Of a stretch of 64,000 bases of DNA, positions 26,255 to 35,620 are shown piece after piece. The DNA lies in NCBI GenBank assembly GCA_002296965.1, contig DBIW01000020.1:1-64000 (forward strand). Direction: 5' to 3'. The notes beneath the pieces were generated by a model. The model saw only the letters and a program-made list of their open reading frames with translations, was not told where the DNA came from and did no database searches. The DNA comes from Treponema sp. UBA792. Its GTDB lineage: Bacteria > Spirochaetota > Spirochaetia > Treponematales > Treponemataceae. Each line of letters starts with the position of its first letter. Within the stretch, counting starts at the first letter, position 1. Position numbers and translations under genes: made by a program.

Positions 26255-28508
26255 AAAAAGGAAAATCACCGGAGAAAGGCAGAAACGCTCGCTATGCGCC
26301 GAGAATTTTCTGAGCGACTACGGCAGGGACGGAACTCTTTTCGCGGCGCTAGTAAGAAGTCCCGCCGCATCAGGAAAAATAACCGGCATACAGGCGCAGA
26401 ATCTTCCGGACGGATACAGGCTCTTCACGGCGGACGACATTCCCGGAGCGAAGTGCATGGACATAAAAGGCTCGCTCTGGCCTGTGTTCGGATGCGGACA
26501 GGCGGAATACACAGGTGAGCCGCTGGGAATTCTCGTGGGGCCCGACAAGGCCACTGTCCTTGAGCTGCTGGACAGGGTGAAAATATCGTTCGATGTGGAG
26601 AATTTTGAGACCGCCCTGAAAAGAATCATGGAACGGCAGAAAAAGCCGCTTCTGATGGCTCCTGAGCAGCCGGAATTTCCTCAGGAGAGGACGGAATTCT
26701 CCGAATTCATAACGGAAATAAACAGCCTGCCGCCGCTTGATGCGGATCCTGAATTCTATGACAGCAGCGCGGAGACTCCGGCGGCCGAAAGGGAAATCAG
26801 ATCGGGACTTTATGCGCAGAAAAGCACCGCGGAGGCGGAGAAGGAGCTTTTCAGCAAAGACATGATGACCGTATCCGGCGAATGGAGGCAGCGTACAAGC
26901 AATCCCCAATGGAAGGAGACCGAAGGCGCATTCTGCTACCTGGACGGCAAGCAGCTCCACGTGTTCAGCCCCACAAAATGGACCGGACTTCTGCACAGAA
27001 ACATCACGGAGATTCTAGGCATAGACACGGAGAATGTTTTCATACACAAGACAAAATCGTCAGGAAACCTTCAGGGAGGATTATGGAGGACTGACATGCT
27101 GGCGGTTCAGACCGCGGTGGCCTCGTTCCTGTCAAAGAAACCGGTGCGGCTGATGCTTTCGCATAAAGAGGAGGACAGATACCTGTCTCCGGACACGCCT
27201 GCGGTCATCTCGCACAGAACCGCTGTCCTTCCGTCAGGAAAAATCAGGGCGATGGACATAAAGATTGACATCGACATCGGAGCCGGAAATCCGTTCGCCC
27301 AGGAGCTCGTGGACAGGATGGCGCTTACAGCCTGCGGTTACTACAGACCGGAGAACATGCGCATAAGGGCGACGGCGCGGAAGTCAAAGAATCCGCCCAC
27401 ATCCATATCGGTAAAGAACACCGAGGCGCAGACGCTGTTCGCAGTGGAAAGCCACATGAAGCAGCTGTGCGGAAAAACAAATGTGTTCCCGGACGACATC
27501 AGGGCGGTCAACAGCGCGGATACAGGAAACCATGATTTTCCGTTCACATTCCATCTCGGAAAGCACGGAGAGACGCTATCGGAGACCATAAGGGCAAGCG
27601 ACTTCAACAGGAAATACACCTCGTTCAGGATGGATGCCGTGAACAGGACGATGAAGGACAGCAATCCGTTCTTCGCGCTTCCGCTCAGAGGAATAGGAAT
27701 CGCGAGCGCGTTCAACACTTCTGGCTATCTGGGAGACACGGTCTTCACGCCGGACAGAAAGATGGAGATCACGCTGATGGCCGACGAGACGCTGATTATA
27801 AAGGCTGCAAGGCCGTCGGACGATGTCCAGGAGATATGGAAGAATACGGCGGCCGAGACTCTTCAGATCGGAAAGGACAACATAACGGTCGATTCGGAAT
27901 TCTTCGCAGACGAGCTGCCCGAATATCCCGAATCCTCCGACAACAACATCGCAGTGATGAACCAGCTTGTGAAAAGATGCTGCGCGGAAATACAGCGGAA
28001 ACGATTCCACCAGCCGCTTCCCATAACGGCGAAAAAGGGACTTTCATCTTCCGCCGCACGCAAATGGAAAAAAGGAGATTTCTGCGGAGAACCGTACACG
28101 ACGATGTCTTTCGCATCCGCGGCGGTGGAGGTAGAGCTTGACACCTACACATACAGCGAGCGGATAAAGGGAATATGGATTACGATAGACTGCGGAGAAA
28201 TTCTGGACGAGGCGGCGGCGAGAAAGACAATAAGGCTTGAGCTCCAGCAGGAACTTACGGCGCTTGTGAGCGGCAAGACCGTACCGTGCGACAGCTGCGC
28301 CATCATGTTCGTCCAGTCAAAGAACAGGTCCGGACAGCTGAACAACCTTGTCCACAATACCGTTCCGGCCGCATTCGCATCGGCCCTGTCGCTCGCGCTT
28401 GCTACCAGACTCACAGAGCTTCCATGCACGGAGACCCAGATATTCAACCTGATGAAGCAGAGGGAGACCGGAGACGATAATCCGGCACCGGGAGACAAGA
28501 CAAAATGA
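26247..28508 (+). CDS. Xanthine-dehydrogenase-like large subunit with degenerate cofactor motifs
   Basis: This 753-residue protein follows the layout of molybdenum hydroxylase large subunits. A hammerhead-like N-terminal domain (FAALVRSPAASGKI, AEYTGEPLGILVG) leads into what should be the molybdopterin domain. The cofactor motifs are absent: the GGGFGGKE loop reads GNLQGGLW, the RGFGxPQ loop reads SVKNTEAQ, the GQG loop reads SDDVQE, and the C-terminal GEPP glutamate is missing. The frame is open, so it is not a plain pseudogene. From memory T. pallidum has a homologue (TP0080) and lacks molybdopterin synthesis. It overlaps the DegT gene by eight bases and the iron-sulphur gene by four. Confidence 0.8.
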   Translation: MPRKRKITGERQKRSLCAENFLSDYGRDGTLFAALVRSPAASGKITGIQAQNLPDGYRLFTADDIPGAKCMDIKGSLWPVFGCGQAEYTGEPLGILVGPDKATVLELLDRVKISFDVENFETALKRIMERQKKPLLMAPEQPEFPQERTEFSEFITEINSLPPLDADPEFYDSSAETPAAEREIRSGLYAQKSTAEAEKELFSKDMMTVSGEWRQRTSNPQWKETEGAFCYLDGKQLHVFSPTKWTGLLHRNITEILGIDTENVFIHKTKSSGNLQGGLWRTDMLAVQTAVASFLSKKPVRLMLSHKEEDRYLSPDTPAVISHRTAVLPSGKIRAMDIKIDIDIGAGNPFAQELVDRMALTACGYYRPENMRIRATARKSKNPPTSISVKNTEAQTLFAVESHMKQLCGKTNVFPDDIRAVNSADTGNHDFPFTFHLGKHGETLSETIRASDFNRKYTSFRMDAVNRTMKDSNPFFALPLRGIGIASAFNTSGYLGDTVFTPDRKMEITLMADETLIIKAARPSDDVQEIWKNTAAETLQIGKDNITVDSEFFADELPEYPESSDNNIAVMNQLVKRCCAEIQRKRFHQPLPITAKKGLSSSAARKWKKGDFCGEPYTTMSFASAAVEVELDTYTYSERIKGIWITIDCGEILDEAAARKTIRLELQQELTALVSGKTVPCDSCAIMFVQSKNRSGQLNNLVHNTVPAAFASALSLALATRLTELPCTETQIFNLMKQRETGDDNPAPGDKTK

Positions 28509-29029
28509 AGATTCCTGTGACCTTAAACCGGCAGAAAATGATTTTCGAGGCCCAGCCGGACGAGCCGCTCATGGATGTCCTAAGAAGGAATTCCTGCATA
28601 TCCGTAAAATGCGGGTGCGGCAAGGGGTTCTGCGGCTCCTGCATGGTTCTTCTTGACGGAAAGCCAGTCGCATCATGCAGAATTCCCACGGCCATAGTCA
28701 GGGATTCCGAGATAGAGACGCTGGAGTCGTTTTCCGCAACGGACGAATACAGGGACATAGCGGACGGATTCGCAAGGGCCGGCATAAGGCTGTGCGGCTA
28801 CTGTGATGCCGGCAAGATATTCACCGCCTGCGAAATCCTCCGTATGCACAGGATTCCATCAAAAAAGGAAATCACGGAACAGGTCAGGCAGCTTGCGCCA
28901 TGCTGCACGGACACGGAGACGCTTGTGTCCGGAATTCTGTTCGCCCTCGCCGTGCACAGCAGAAGGACAGGAAGACATCTCCAGGAACGGCATGACATGA
29001 AATCACGCGCACAGGAGAATTTCAGATAA
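28505..29029 (+). CDS. [2Fe-2S] subunit of a xanthine-dehydrogenase-like complex
   Basis: This 174-residue protein matches the two-cluster iron-sulphur subunit of molybdenum hydroxylases. The plant-ferredoxin-type N-domain has all four cysteines (KCGCGKGFCGSC, then VASC). The helical C-domain has CGYC, but the second pair, normally CxC in a CRCTG context, reads APCCTD, so one ligand is shifted or lost. Electron transfer through the first cluster looks intact; the second cluster, which in known enzymes lies next to the molybdopterin, may be altered. This fits the degenerate large subunit. It overlaps that gene by four bases. Confidence 0.85.
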   Translation: MKIPVTLNRQKMIFEAQPDEPLMDVLRRNSCISVKCGCGKGFCGSCMVLLDGKPVASCRIPTAIVRDSEIETLESFSATDEYRDIADGFARAGIRLCGYCDAGKIFTACEILRMHRIPSKKEITEQVRQLAPCCTDTETLVSGILFALAVHSRRTGRHLQERHDMKSRAQENFR

Positions 29030-29030
29030 G

Positions 29031-29828
29031 ATGGGAAAATCAGTTTTCTTCGCAAAGAACATGACGGAACTGCTGTACCAGCTCAAGACGATAAAGGACA
29101 TACGCATTGTAGGAGGATGCACCAGGCTCCATGAGCTGCCGGAAAAATCAATCTCCACGCACGGAATAAAGGAACTGTCCCAGATAGTCCGCCACGAGCG
29201 TTATCTTGACGTGGGAGCCGGCACGACACTCTCACAGCTGCTGGAGCTTGGACAGAACCATCTTCCGCAGGTTCTGTATGACGCGCTCAGAAGCATCGCG
29301 AATCCGGCCGTAAGGAACATGGCTACCGTCGGAGGAAACATCTGCGCCGAAGGCCACAAGCTGACGCTGTGCGCTCCGCTGATGGCGCTTGACACACGGC
29401 TTGAATTCAGGAACCAGTCCGACACGCTCTACGAGCCTTTCTCCGGAAACATGCGGATTCCGGACGGATTCATACTCTCAAACGTCAGGATTCCGTATCC
29501 GGATGCGGACATATCCGTATTCAAGAGAATAGGACCTGAGCACAGCATAACCGCCCAGTCCGCGTCGTTCGCGTTTCTTGCCGGAATGGAAAAAAACAGC
29601 CTCAGCAGCGTGAGGCTCACCTTCGCCGGACCGTTCACGTTCAGAAGCAGGGAGCTTGAGAACAGCCTTATAGGAAAAAGGATTCCGCTGACACAGAAAA
29701 GCGTATCGGATATACAGTCCGCGGTAAAGGCGGAATTCCAGAAGGCCGCCGCGGACCAGATGATAAGCGACGTCGTGCGGCAGCAGTTCTTCAATCTGAC
29801 AAGATATTCGTTCGAGCAGCTGACCTGA
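29031..29828 (+). CDS. FAD-binding subunit of a xanthine-dehydrogenase-like complex
   Basis: This 265-residue protein is a CoxM/XdhB-type flavoprotein. IVGGCTRL and the strongly conserved IANPAVRNMATVGGNIC are the two FAD-contact loops, both in good shape, and the C-terminal helical domain is present. Known complexes pass electrons from the molybdenum site through two [2Fe-2S] clusters to this FAD and then to NAD or another acceptor. It starts one base after the iron-sulphur gene and ends the operon. The intact FAD motif suggests that the complex still has a redox role. Confidence 0.88.
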   Translation: MGKSVFFAKNMTELLYQLKTIKDIRIVGGCTRLHELPEKSISTHGIKELSQIVRHERYLDVGAGTTLSQLLELGQNHLPQVLYDALRSIANPAVRNMATVGGNICAEGHKLTLCAPLMALDTRLEFRNQSDTLYEPFSGNMRIPDGFILSNVRIPYPDADISVFKRIGPEHSITAQSASFAFLAGMEKNSLSSVRLTFAGPFTFRSRELENSLIGKRIPLTQKSVSDIQSAVKAEFQKAAADQMISDVVRQQFFNLTRYSFEQLT

Positions 29829-29831
29829 ATC

Positions 29832-30872
29832 CTATTTTATCAGCATACAGTCGCCGTAGCTGAAAAACCGGTACCGCTTCTCTACGGCGGACCTGTAGGC
29901 TCCGAGAATGTTCTCCCTGCCGGCGAACGCGCTGACAAGCATTATCAGCGTGCTTTCAGGCGTGTGGAAATTCGTGAACATCTGATCCACGACCTTGAAT
30001 TCATAGCCAGGATACATGAATATATGGGTGTCGGAGCTTCCGCTCCTTACGGTCCCGTCATCCGAAGCCGCCGACTCAAGCGTCCTTACGGAGGTGGTAC
30101 CTACCGCAAGGACAGGCCTTCCCTCCCGCCTTGCTCGGTTCACCGCCTCGGCAGTCTCCGCCGGCACGGTGTAGCTCTCGCTGTGCATACGGTGATTCTC
30201 TATGTTCTCCTCCCTGACGGGAAGAAATGTCCCAAGCCCCACGTGGAGAGTGACGAACGCCCTGCCGATTCCCTTCCTGTCAAGACGAGCGAGCATACTG
30301 TCCGTAAAATGGAGTCCGGCAGTGGGACAGGCCGCGCTTCCTGTCTCCCTCGCATAGACGTTCTGATAGCGCTCGCTGTCCTCCTCGCCGTCCTCACGCT
30401 TTATGTAGGGCGGAAGCGGAATATGTCCGTTCCTCTCGAACCAGTCCTCGCCCACGGGCCGCCCGAAACGCAGCGAACGGAATTCGGTGTCCGCATTCTC
30501 CGGCACGTCCTCTATCACGCCGACCGATCCGTCCGGAAACGAATAGCGCATTCCCGGCTTCTGCTTCTTCGCCGATCTGACCATCGTGTTCCATACATAT
30601 CCCTGCGGATCCGTCCTGTTCAGGAACATGAATTCGGTCTGTCTTCCGGTCGTCTCCTTTATGCCGTAGACGCGCGCGCGCCTCACCCTTGAGTTGTTGA
30701 ACACCATCAGTGTTCCGCTGTCCACAAGATCCGGAAGATCATCCATCATATAGTCACTGACGGCGCCAGAAGAACGGCCGAGCAGCATCAGCCTGTCCTC
30801 TCCGCGCACTCCGGAAGGATGCTGCGCCACAAGCTCCTGCGGCAGGTCAAAATAAAAGTCAGATGTAAGCAT
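29832..30872 (-). CDS. queA: S-adenosylmethionine:tRNA ribosyltransferase-isomerase QueA
   Basis: QueA transfers the ribosyl part of SAM to preQ1-modified tRNA to make epoxyqueuosine. This protein of about 346 residues begins with the conserved FYFDLPQELVAQHP, then RLMLL, VFNNSRV and, later, GLHFT and LHVGLGTF. The start is set at 30872 (MLTSDFYF). Upstream ATG codons exist, but the protein matches the family from this Met and a TATAAT ends seven bases before it. It is convergent with the FAD subunit gene, leaving three bases between the stops. Confidence 0.96.
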   Translation of the reverse strand: MLTSDFYFDLPQELVAQHPSGVRGEDRLMLLGRSSGAVSDYMMDDLPDLVDSGTLMVFNNSRVRRARVYGIKETTGRQTEFMFLNRTDPQGYVWNTMVRSAKKQKPGMRYSFPDGSVGVIEDVPENADTEFRSLRFGRPVGEDWFERNGHIPLPPYIKREDGEEDSERYQNVYARETGSAACPTAGLHFTDSMLARLDRKGIGRAFVTLHVGLGTFLPVREENIENHRMHSESYTVPAETAEAVNRARREGRPVLAVGTTSVRTLESAASDDGTVRSGSSDTHIFMYPGYEFKVVDQMFTNFHTPESTLIMLVSAFAGRENILGAYRSAVEKRYRFFSYGDCMLIK

Positions 30873-30879
30873 GTGTGAC

Positions 30880-30907
30880 ATTATAGCCATTTTCATCATG
30901 TTTTCAA
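30880..30907 (-). promoter_or_regulatory. queA promoter, leaderless geometry
   Basis: TTGAAA (complement of 30902-30907), a 16-base spacer and TATAAT (complement of 30880-30885) end seven bases before the ATG at 30872. Confidence 0.6.
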
Positions 30908-31000
30908 TCGCAGAGGAATTTGCAATAACTACAGAAAAGTTATAGATTGTATGCTGATTCCGTCTAAGCGGCGGAGAATTCATCTTATCCGGAGTCTACA

Positions 31001-32896
31001 ATGTCTGACCAAGAAAACAGAATGCCGGCCGGAGCAACTCTTCCAGGGCGGTGTCTTGCGGACCTAATCCTTATGTATACGGTTCCGTTCTTTCTGAACG
31101 GATTCTTCTGCATTTTCCTGAACGGAGTCACCATGCAGGAGCTTGTGCTGCTGTACAGGCACAACTATCCGGTGCTTGCGCTTGCGGGCGTGGTGACGGC
31201 ATCTCCGTTCATACTGTGGAAAATTCTGAGGAGAAGAATCGGCGCATACGACGGCACAACGGAAAGCCTTCACAACACCAACCGCTCCGTCAAGCGGGCG
31301 GAAATGGGAGCCATGGGCTCCTCAATAATATACTACGTGCTCATATCGACGTTCACGCCGTTCAATGTGGGCAGAAACGGCTTCATGCTCAGCTCGTTCG
31401 GAACCGAAAAATACTGGTACTTCTTCTTCTCGCTCCAGATGAGCCTTGTGTTCGTATTCTCGCTGATATTCGGAATCCTCTTCCTGAAAGACCTTGAGCA
31501 CAGCTTCGGGTGGCTTCCCATCGACAAGGAGAACCTCACCCTCACCATTTCGGCAAGAACCATGCTTGTGTGCTTCTTCAGTCTGGCCGCGGTGATAATG
31601 ATGATAGAGGCGATTTTCTATGTTCCGGCCAATGAACGCCTCGGAGTCTCCGTTCTGCTCAAGACAAAGGTCGCTCCGACCGCAATCTTCATAGCGGTCG
31701 TGGCTCTTGTCTCGATATACATCCTGACGCACGACATAAAGTACGTGCTTGAGAAAATCATGACCACGACGGACAAGCTGTCGAACAAGAACTACGCCGA
31801 TGTTCAGATTCCGGTGATAATGCGGTCTGAGCTTGGAATTCTTGCGGCCGACATAAACCACTTCACCGGAGTCGCGGGCGGACTGTTCAGCAACTTCAGG
31901 AATTCAATCCGTGCGACGAAACAGACGGCAGACACCCTGTCGGAAGAAATGGAAATCACGGAGCAGAAGCTGAACGGAATAACGTCAGGAATAGGAAACG
32001 TGCAGGCGGCGATTGACGATCAGGCTGCGGAAATCAGCGGCGCCAACGCCTCGGCGGAGCAGATAATGGAGAAAATCCAGAGCCTCCACGTTGACATAGA
32101 ATCCCAGGCCGACGGCGTGAACCAGTCGTCGGCCGCCGTCGAGGAGATGGTCGCGAACATCATGCAGGTAACGTCAATCCTTGAGAGGAACACGGAATCC
32201 GTTGACTCGCTCGGACAGGCATCCGATGACGGCCGCCGCTCGGTGGAAAACGCGGTGACGATGTCGGAACAGATAATCAGCCAGTCCGCCGCGCTCCTTG
32301 AGGCAAGCTCGATGATTCAGGAAATAGCCTCCAAGACGAATCTTCTTGCGATGAACGCCGCGATAGAATCGGCGCACGCGGGAGAGGCCGGAAAGGGATT
32401 CGCGGTCGTGGCGGACGAAATCAGAAAACTGGCGGAACAGTCAAGCAAGCAGAGCAGGAACATAAGCGACAGCCTGAAGTCCCTGTCGGCCTCAATCGGG
32501 CAGGTCTCGCAGAACACGAAGGAAGTGCAGAAACAGTTCGACAACATATATTCGCTTGCCCAGACCGTCCGCAGCCAGGAGAAGGTCATAATGAACGCCA
32601 TGACGGAGCAGTCGGCCGGGAACCAGCAGGTTCTGGACGCGATGAAAAACATAAGCGACTCGACGAACAACGTAAAGGAAGGCTCGCAGGAAATGCTCGC
32701 GGAAGGCCGGCTGATAGTCGAGAAGATGAGGAATATGAACGAGACATCCGGCAGGATAAACGGAAAAATGAGGGAGATGTCGGACAGCCTTGTGATGATA
32801 AAGGAATCGATGGAGTCGATCGCGCAGTCCTCGGAGAAGAATCTGAGCGGAATTCAGGTGCTTGAGGACGAAATCGACACCTACACGCTCAGCTGA
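31001..32896 (+). CDS. Methyl-accepting chemotaxis protein with multi-spanning N-terminus
   Basis: This 631-residue protein has about six membrane segments (roughly 20-250) and no large periplasmic sensor domain, then a HAMP-like linker and a long coiled-coil signalling domain. The tip is canonical: [21 protein letters not shown] and [16 protein letters not shown], where CheA and CheW dock. No C-terminal CheR pentapeptide is visible. It may sense a membrane-linked or cytoplasmic cue. The receptor at 51287-53161 is a paralogue with the same layout. GGAGTCTACA before the ATG serves as the ribosome binding site. It diverges from queA. Confidence 0.93.
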   Translation: MSDQENRMPAGATLPGRCLADLILMYTVPFFLNGFFCIFLNGVTMQELVLLYRHNYPVLALAGVVTASPFILWKILRRRIGAYDGTTESLHNTNRSVKRAEMGAMGSSIIYYVLISTFTPFNVGRNGFMLSSFGTEKYWYFFFSLQMSLVFVFSLIFGILFLKDLEHSFGWLPIDKENLTLTISARTMLVCFFSLAAVIMMIEAIFYVPANERLGVSVLLKTKVAPTAIFIAVVALVSIYILTHDIKYVLEKIMTTTDKLSNKNYADVQIPVIMRSELGILAADINHFTGVAGGLFSNFRNSIRATKQTADTLSEEMEITEQKLNGITSGIGNVQAAIDDQAAEISGANASAEQIMEKIQSLHVDIESQADGVNQSSAAVEEMVANIMQVTSILERNTESVDSLGQASDDGRRSVENAVTMSEQIISQSAALLEASSMIQEIASKTNLLAMNAAIESAHAGEAGKGFAVVADEIRKLAEQSSKQSRNISDSLKSLSASIGQVSQNTKEVQKQFDNIYSLAQTVRSQEKVIMNAMTEQSAGNQQVLDAMKNISDSTNNVKEGSQEMLAEGRLIVEKMRNMNETSGRINGKMREMSDSLVMIKESMESIAQSSEKNLSGIQVLEDEIDTYTLS

Positions 32897-32904
32897 AAGA
32901 ACCC

Positions 32905-32965
32905 GGCGGAAAACGGAAAAGAGGACATTCCGCCGCGGAATTTTCAGTTCCCGCGGCTTTCCGCC
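32905..32965 (+). terminator. Nested inverted repeats after the chemoreceptor gene
   Basis: Outer arms GGCGGAAA and TTTCCGCC (32905-32912 and 32958-32965) enclose an inner hairpin with arms GCCGCGGAA and TTCCCGCGGC (32932-32957). The stem is GC-rich and lies just after the stop. There is only a short T-run after the inner stem, so termination is likely but not certain. Confidence 0.55.
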
Positions 32966-32970
32966 AAATA

Positions 32971-32999
32971 TTGACAATATCGGCTCAATTTAGAATAAT
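32971..32999 (+). promoter_or_regulatory. Promoter of the aminotransferase gene, leaderless geometry
   Basis: A perfect TTGACA (32971-32976), a 17-base spacer and AATAAT (32994-32999) end eight bases before the ATG at 33008. No Shine-Dalgarno sequence follows. This is the clearest case of the leaderless arrangement on this strand. Confidence 0.75.
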
Positions 33000-33007
33000 T
33001 ACGAATC

Positions 33008-34306
33008 ATGTTAAATCCCTTAGCTCAAGAACTGAATGAAATTTTGGCGGGTTCAACGGCCGGACAGCTCATGTCCGATCTCGGAACAAGAATGTACTTT
33101 CCGAACGGAATAATAGCGCAGGGAGGAGAGGCCGCAAAGAACGCCCACCTTGCGAACGGAACGATTGGAATGGCCGTTGTGAACGGAATTCCGGCCGAGC
33201 TCTCATCGATAAAGAAGAACATCCCTGATTTCACGCCGCAGGAGACGGTCGCCTATGCCAAGACCGCAGGAAATCCGGAGCTGCGCCAGCTCTGGAAGGA
33301 CAAGATACTGCAGAAGAATCCGGCGCTGGAAGGCAAAAAATTCTCGCTTCCGATTCTTGTCCCCGGACTTACCGCCGCGCTTTCGTACATAGCGGATCTT
33401 TTTGTGGATGCGGACAAGCCGCTCGTCACTGCCGACCCATGCTGGGACAACTACGAGCTTATAACCGCCGCCAGGCGCGGAGCTGAATTCCATCAGTTCA
33501 AATGCTTTGACGGAGGAAAATTCAACACGGAAGACTTCAGGAAAACCCTTGAGCGTGACGCAGAAAGATACGGCTCCATCCGCGTCCTTCTGAATTTTCC
33601 GCAGAATCCGTCCGGATACAGCCCGACAAAGGACGAGGCGAAGGAAATCTGCGCCATCGTCAGGACAATCGCCGAAAAAGGCGCCAAGGTTCTTGTGCTC
33701 AGCGACGACGCATATTTCGGACTTGACTACGAGGATGACATAGAGCCGCAGTCACTTTTCGCCTACTTTGCAGATATGCACGAGAACATACTTGCGGTCA
33801 AGGCTGACGGTCCCACAAAAGAGGACTTCGCCTGGGGATTCAGGTGCGGATTCATAACATTCGCCTCAAAAGGAATGACAGACGCACAGTACGCGGCGCT
33901 GCAGACTAAATTCGCCGCGGTGATAAGGTCCTCCGTATCATGCAGCTCAACGCCGTCGCAGTCGCTCATCCTCCATGCGTTCAGGGATCCGTCCCATGAC
34001 AGCGAGAAGGCGGAACTTCGGGCGGTTCTGAAAAGACGCTACGACAGGGTGAAGAATTTCGTCCGGACACACAGCTCCTCCGCGCTCACGCCGCTTCCGT
34101 TCAATTCGGGATATTTCATGAGTTTCGTGATGAACGGAATCGACGCGGAAGCCCTCAGAAAAAAGCTGCTCTCCGAAAAAGGAATAGGAGCCATCGCCAT
34201 AGACTCAAAGACATTCCGCGTCGCATTCAGCAGCATTGACGAGGACAAAATAGACGAGGTCTATTCCGCCATATACGAAGCGGCCGATGAGCTTGCGCGT
34301 GGCTGA
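33008..34306 (+). CDS. Class I/II pyridoxal-phosphate aminotransferase
   Basis: This 432-residue protein has the fold-type I aminotransferase pattern: a PGLTAALSYIADL phosphate-binding turn, ADPCWDNYELI, the NFPQNPSGYSPT loop, the LSDDAYFGLDY strand, and the PLP lysine probably in KADGPTKEDFAWG. It most resembles aspartate/aromatic-type aminotransferases, but I cannot name the substrate. The start is behind a strong leaderless promoter. The next gene overlaps its last 20 bases. Confidence 0.88.
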   Translation: MLNPLAQELNEILAGSTAGQLMSDLGTRMYFPNGIIAQGGEAAKNAHLANGTIGMAVVNGIPAELSSIKKNIPDFTPQETVAYAKTAGNPELRQLWKDKILQKNPALEGKKFSLPILVPGLTAALSYIADLFVDADKPLVTADPCWDNYELITAARRGAEFHQFKCFDGGKFNTEDFRKTLERDAERYGSIRVLLNFPQNPSGYSPTKDEAKEICAIVRTIAEKGAKVLVLSDDAYFGLDYEDDIEPQSLFAYFADMHENILAVKADGPTKEDFAWGFRCGFITFASKGMTDAQYAALQTKFAAVIRSSVSCSSTPSQSLILHAFRDPSHDSEKAELRAVLKRRYDRVKNFVRTHSSSALTPLPFNSGYFMSFVMNGIDAEALRKKLLSEKGIGAIAIDSKTFRVAFSSIDEDKIDEVYSAIYEAADELARG

Positions 34307-35567
34307 AATCCGTAAAAAATTCTCCGCCGTGCTGACGGCTCTGACCGCCGCTGTCCTTCTTTCATCATGCGGAAACAGCGGCAGAAGGATTGTGATATGG
34401 TCAAGCTGCGGAGAATTCGCGCAGTACATAGAACTCTTCAACAGCACGCACGACGACATCCAGGCGGTTCTGGTGTACAAGCAGAATCCGGCGGATTCGC
34501 TGCCTCCAGCAAAGGATGAGATGCCTCCGGACATAATCGCAGGCTCGTGGCTCAGGACAGACTCGACCGCAAGGAATTTCAAGCCGCTCGACTATATGTT
34601 CGACCGCAGGCGCATCGTCTCCGCCAGCTTCTACACTCCCCTTCTTGACTCCGGCAAGGTCGGAATGTCCCAGTATCTCCTTCCTGTCAGCTTCAGCCTG
34701 CCGGCCGTGATATTCTCGGACTCGAACAGGGAGCTTGTCCGCCAGGACTATTTCATGACGCTTGACGAGATCCGCCTTACGGCCTCTGAATTCAACAGGA
34801 AAAACAGGAACGGCGCATTCACGCGGATAGGATTCTCACCGCTGAGCGACAGCAGCTTCCTGTATTTTACGGCGAAAATTCAGGGAGCCGCATTCCGCAG
34901 CGAAAAAAACAGGATTGTCTGGGACGGCGAAAGGCTTGACTCGTCGGTGCAGTTCATAAGGAGCTGGGTCAACGGCGAGAATTCGTCCGCGCAGGAGGAG
35001 GAGGACTTCGCATTCAAATACCTCTTCATGCCGGACTACAGAAAGGTCACATCGGGAAGAACTCTCTTCGCCTACACAACCAGCGACCGGCTCTTCAAGA
35101 TTATGTCCGATCAGGATACGGAGCTTGACTACAGATGGATTTCCGACGGGATGTCGATTCCGCTTGAGGACAGCTTCATGACGATGGGAATATACAGGGA
35201 CACGGAGAACCAGCCGGGCGCGACTGAATTCCTGGCATGGTTTTTCAGCGCGGAGACACAGAAGGCGCTGCTTGAGCGGAAAAGCGCCCTGCGCCTGGAC
35301 ACGGAGCTGTTCGGAATCGCAGGAGGATTCTCCGCAGTGCGCGAGGTCACAGAACAGATTCTGCCGGTGTACTACACGCGCCTTCTCTCGAATCTTCCTC
35401 CGGCCCAGATGCTGGAGCCGCCGCAGGAGCTTCCGCCGAAATGGAACAGCTACAGGACGACGGTCGTGGAGCCGTACATCGGCGCGGCGGTAAGAACGGA
35501 CGGAACTGACGGTTGCCCGCCGATTGAGGAATTCGAGAGCGAGTGGCGGAAAAAGATATTCGACTGA
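34287..35567 (+). CDS. Extracellular solute-binding lipoprotein
   Basis: This protein of about 426 residues begins with a lipoprotein signal (AVLTALTAAVLLSSC), the Cys being the lipid-attachment site. The mature part looks like a family 1 solute-binding protein: an early RIVIWSSCGEFAQYIELFN strand, a middle hinge, and late segments such as TEFLAWFFSAETQKALLERK. No ABC permease or ATPase is next to it, so it is an orphan or acts with a distant transporter. It overlaps the aminotransferase gene by 20 bases. GTG at 34299 is another possible start. Confidence 0.82.
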   Translation: MSLRVAEIRKKFSAVLTALTAAVLLSSCGNSGRRIVIWSSCGEFAQYIELFNSTHDDIQAVLVYKQNPADSLPPAKDEMPPDIIAGSWLRTDSTARNFKPLDYMFDRRRIVSASFYTPLLDSGKVGMSQYLLPVSFSLPAVIFSDSNRELVRQDYFMTLDEIRLTASEFNRKNRNGAFTRIGFSPLSDSSFLYFTAKIQGAAFRSEKNRIVWDGERLDSSVQFIRSWVNGENSSAQEEEDFAFKYLFMPDYRKVTSGRTLFAYTTSDRLFKIMSDQDTELDYRWISDGMSIPLEDSFMTMGIYRDTENQPGATEFLAWFFSAETQKALLERKSALRLDTELFGIAGGFSAVREVTEQILPVYYTRLLSNLPPAQMLEPPQELPPKWNSYRTTVVEPYIGAAVRTDGTDGCPPIEEFESEWRKKIFD

Positions 35568-35608
35568 CATTCGACTGACGCCTTATGGCTGACGGCGCGG
35601 ATTTATGC

Positions 35609-35614
35609 TATAAT
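35609..35614 (+). promoter_or_regulatory. -10 box of the ABC-F gene, leaderless geometry
   Basis: A perfect TATAAT ends six bases before the ATG at 35621; the expected transcription start is the start codon itself. No clear -35 box is visible. Confidence 0.6.
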
Positions 35615-35620
35615 CCGCGC

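Noticed and set aside
26247..28508. Calling the large subunit a functional xanthine dehydrogenase
   Set aside because: The cofactor loops and the catalytic glutamate cannot be found, so that name would imply a chemistry the sequence does not support.
26247..28508. Calling the large subunit a pseudogene
   Set aside because: The frame is full length, overlaps its neighbours in the tight way of a working operon and shows no stop or frameshift.
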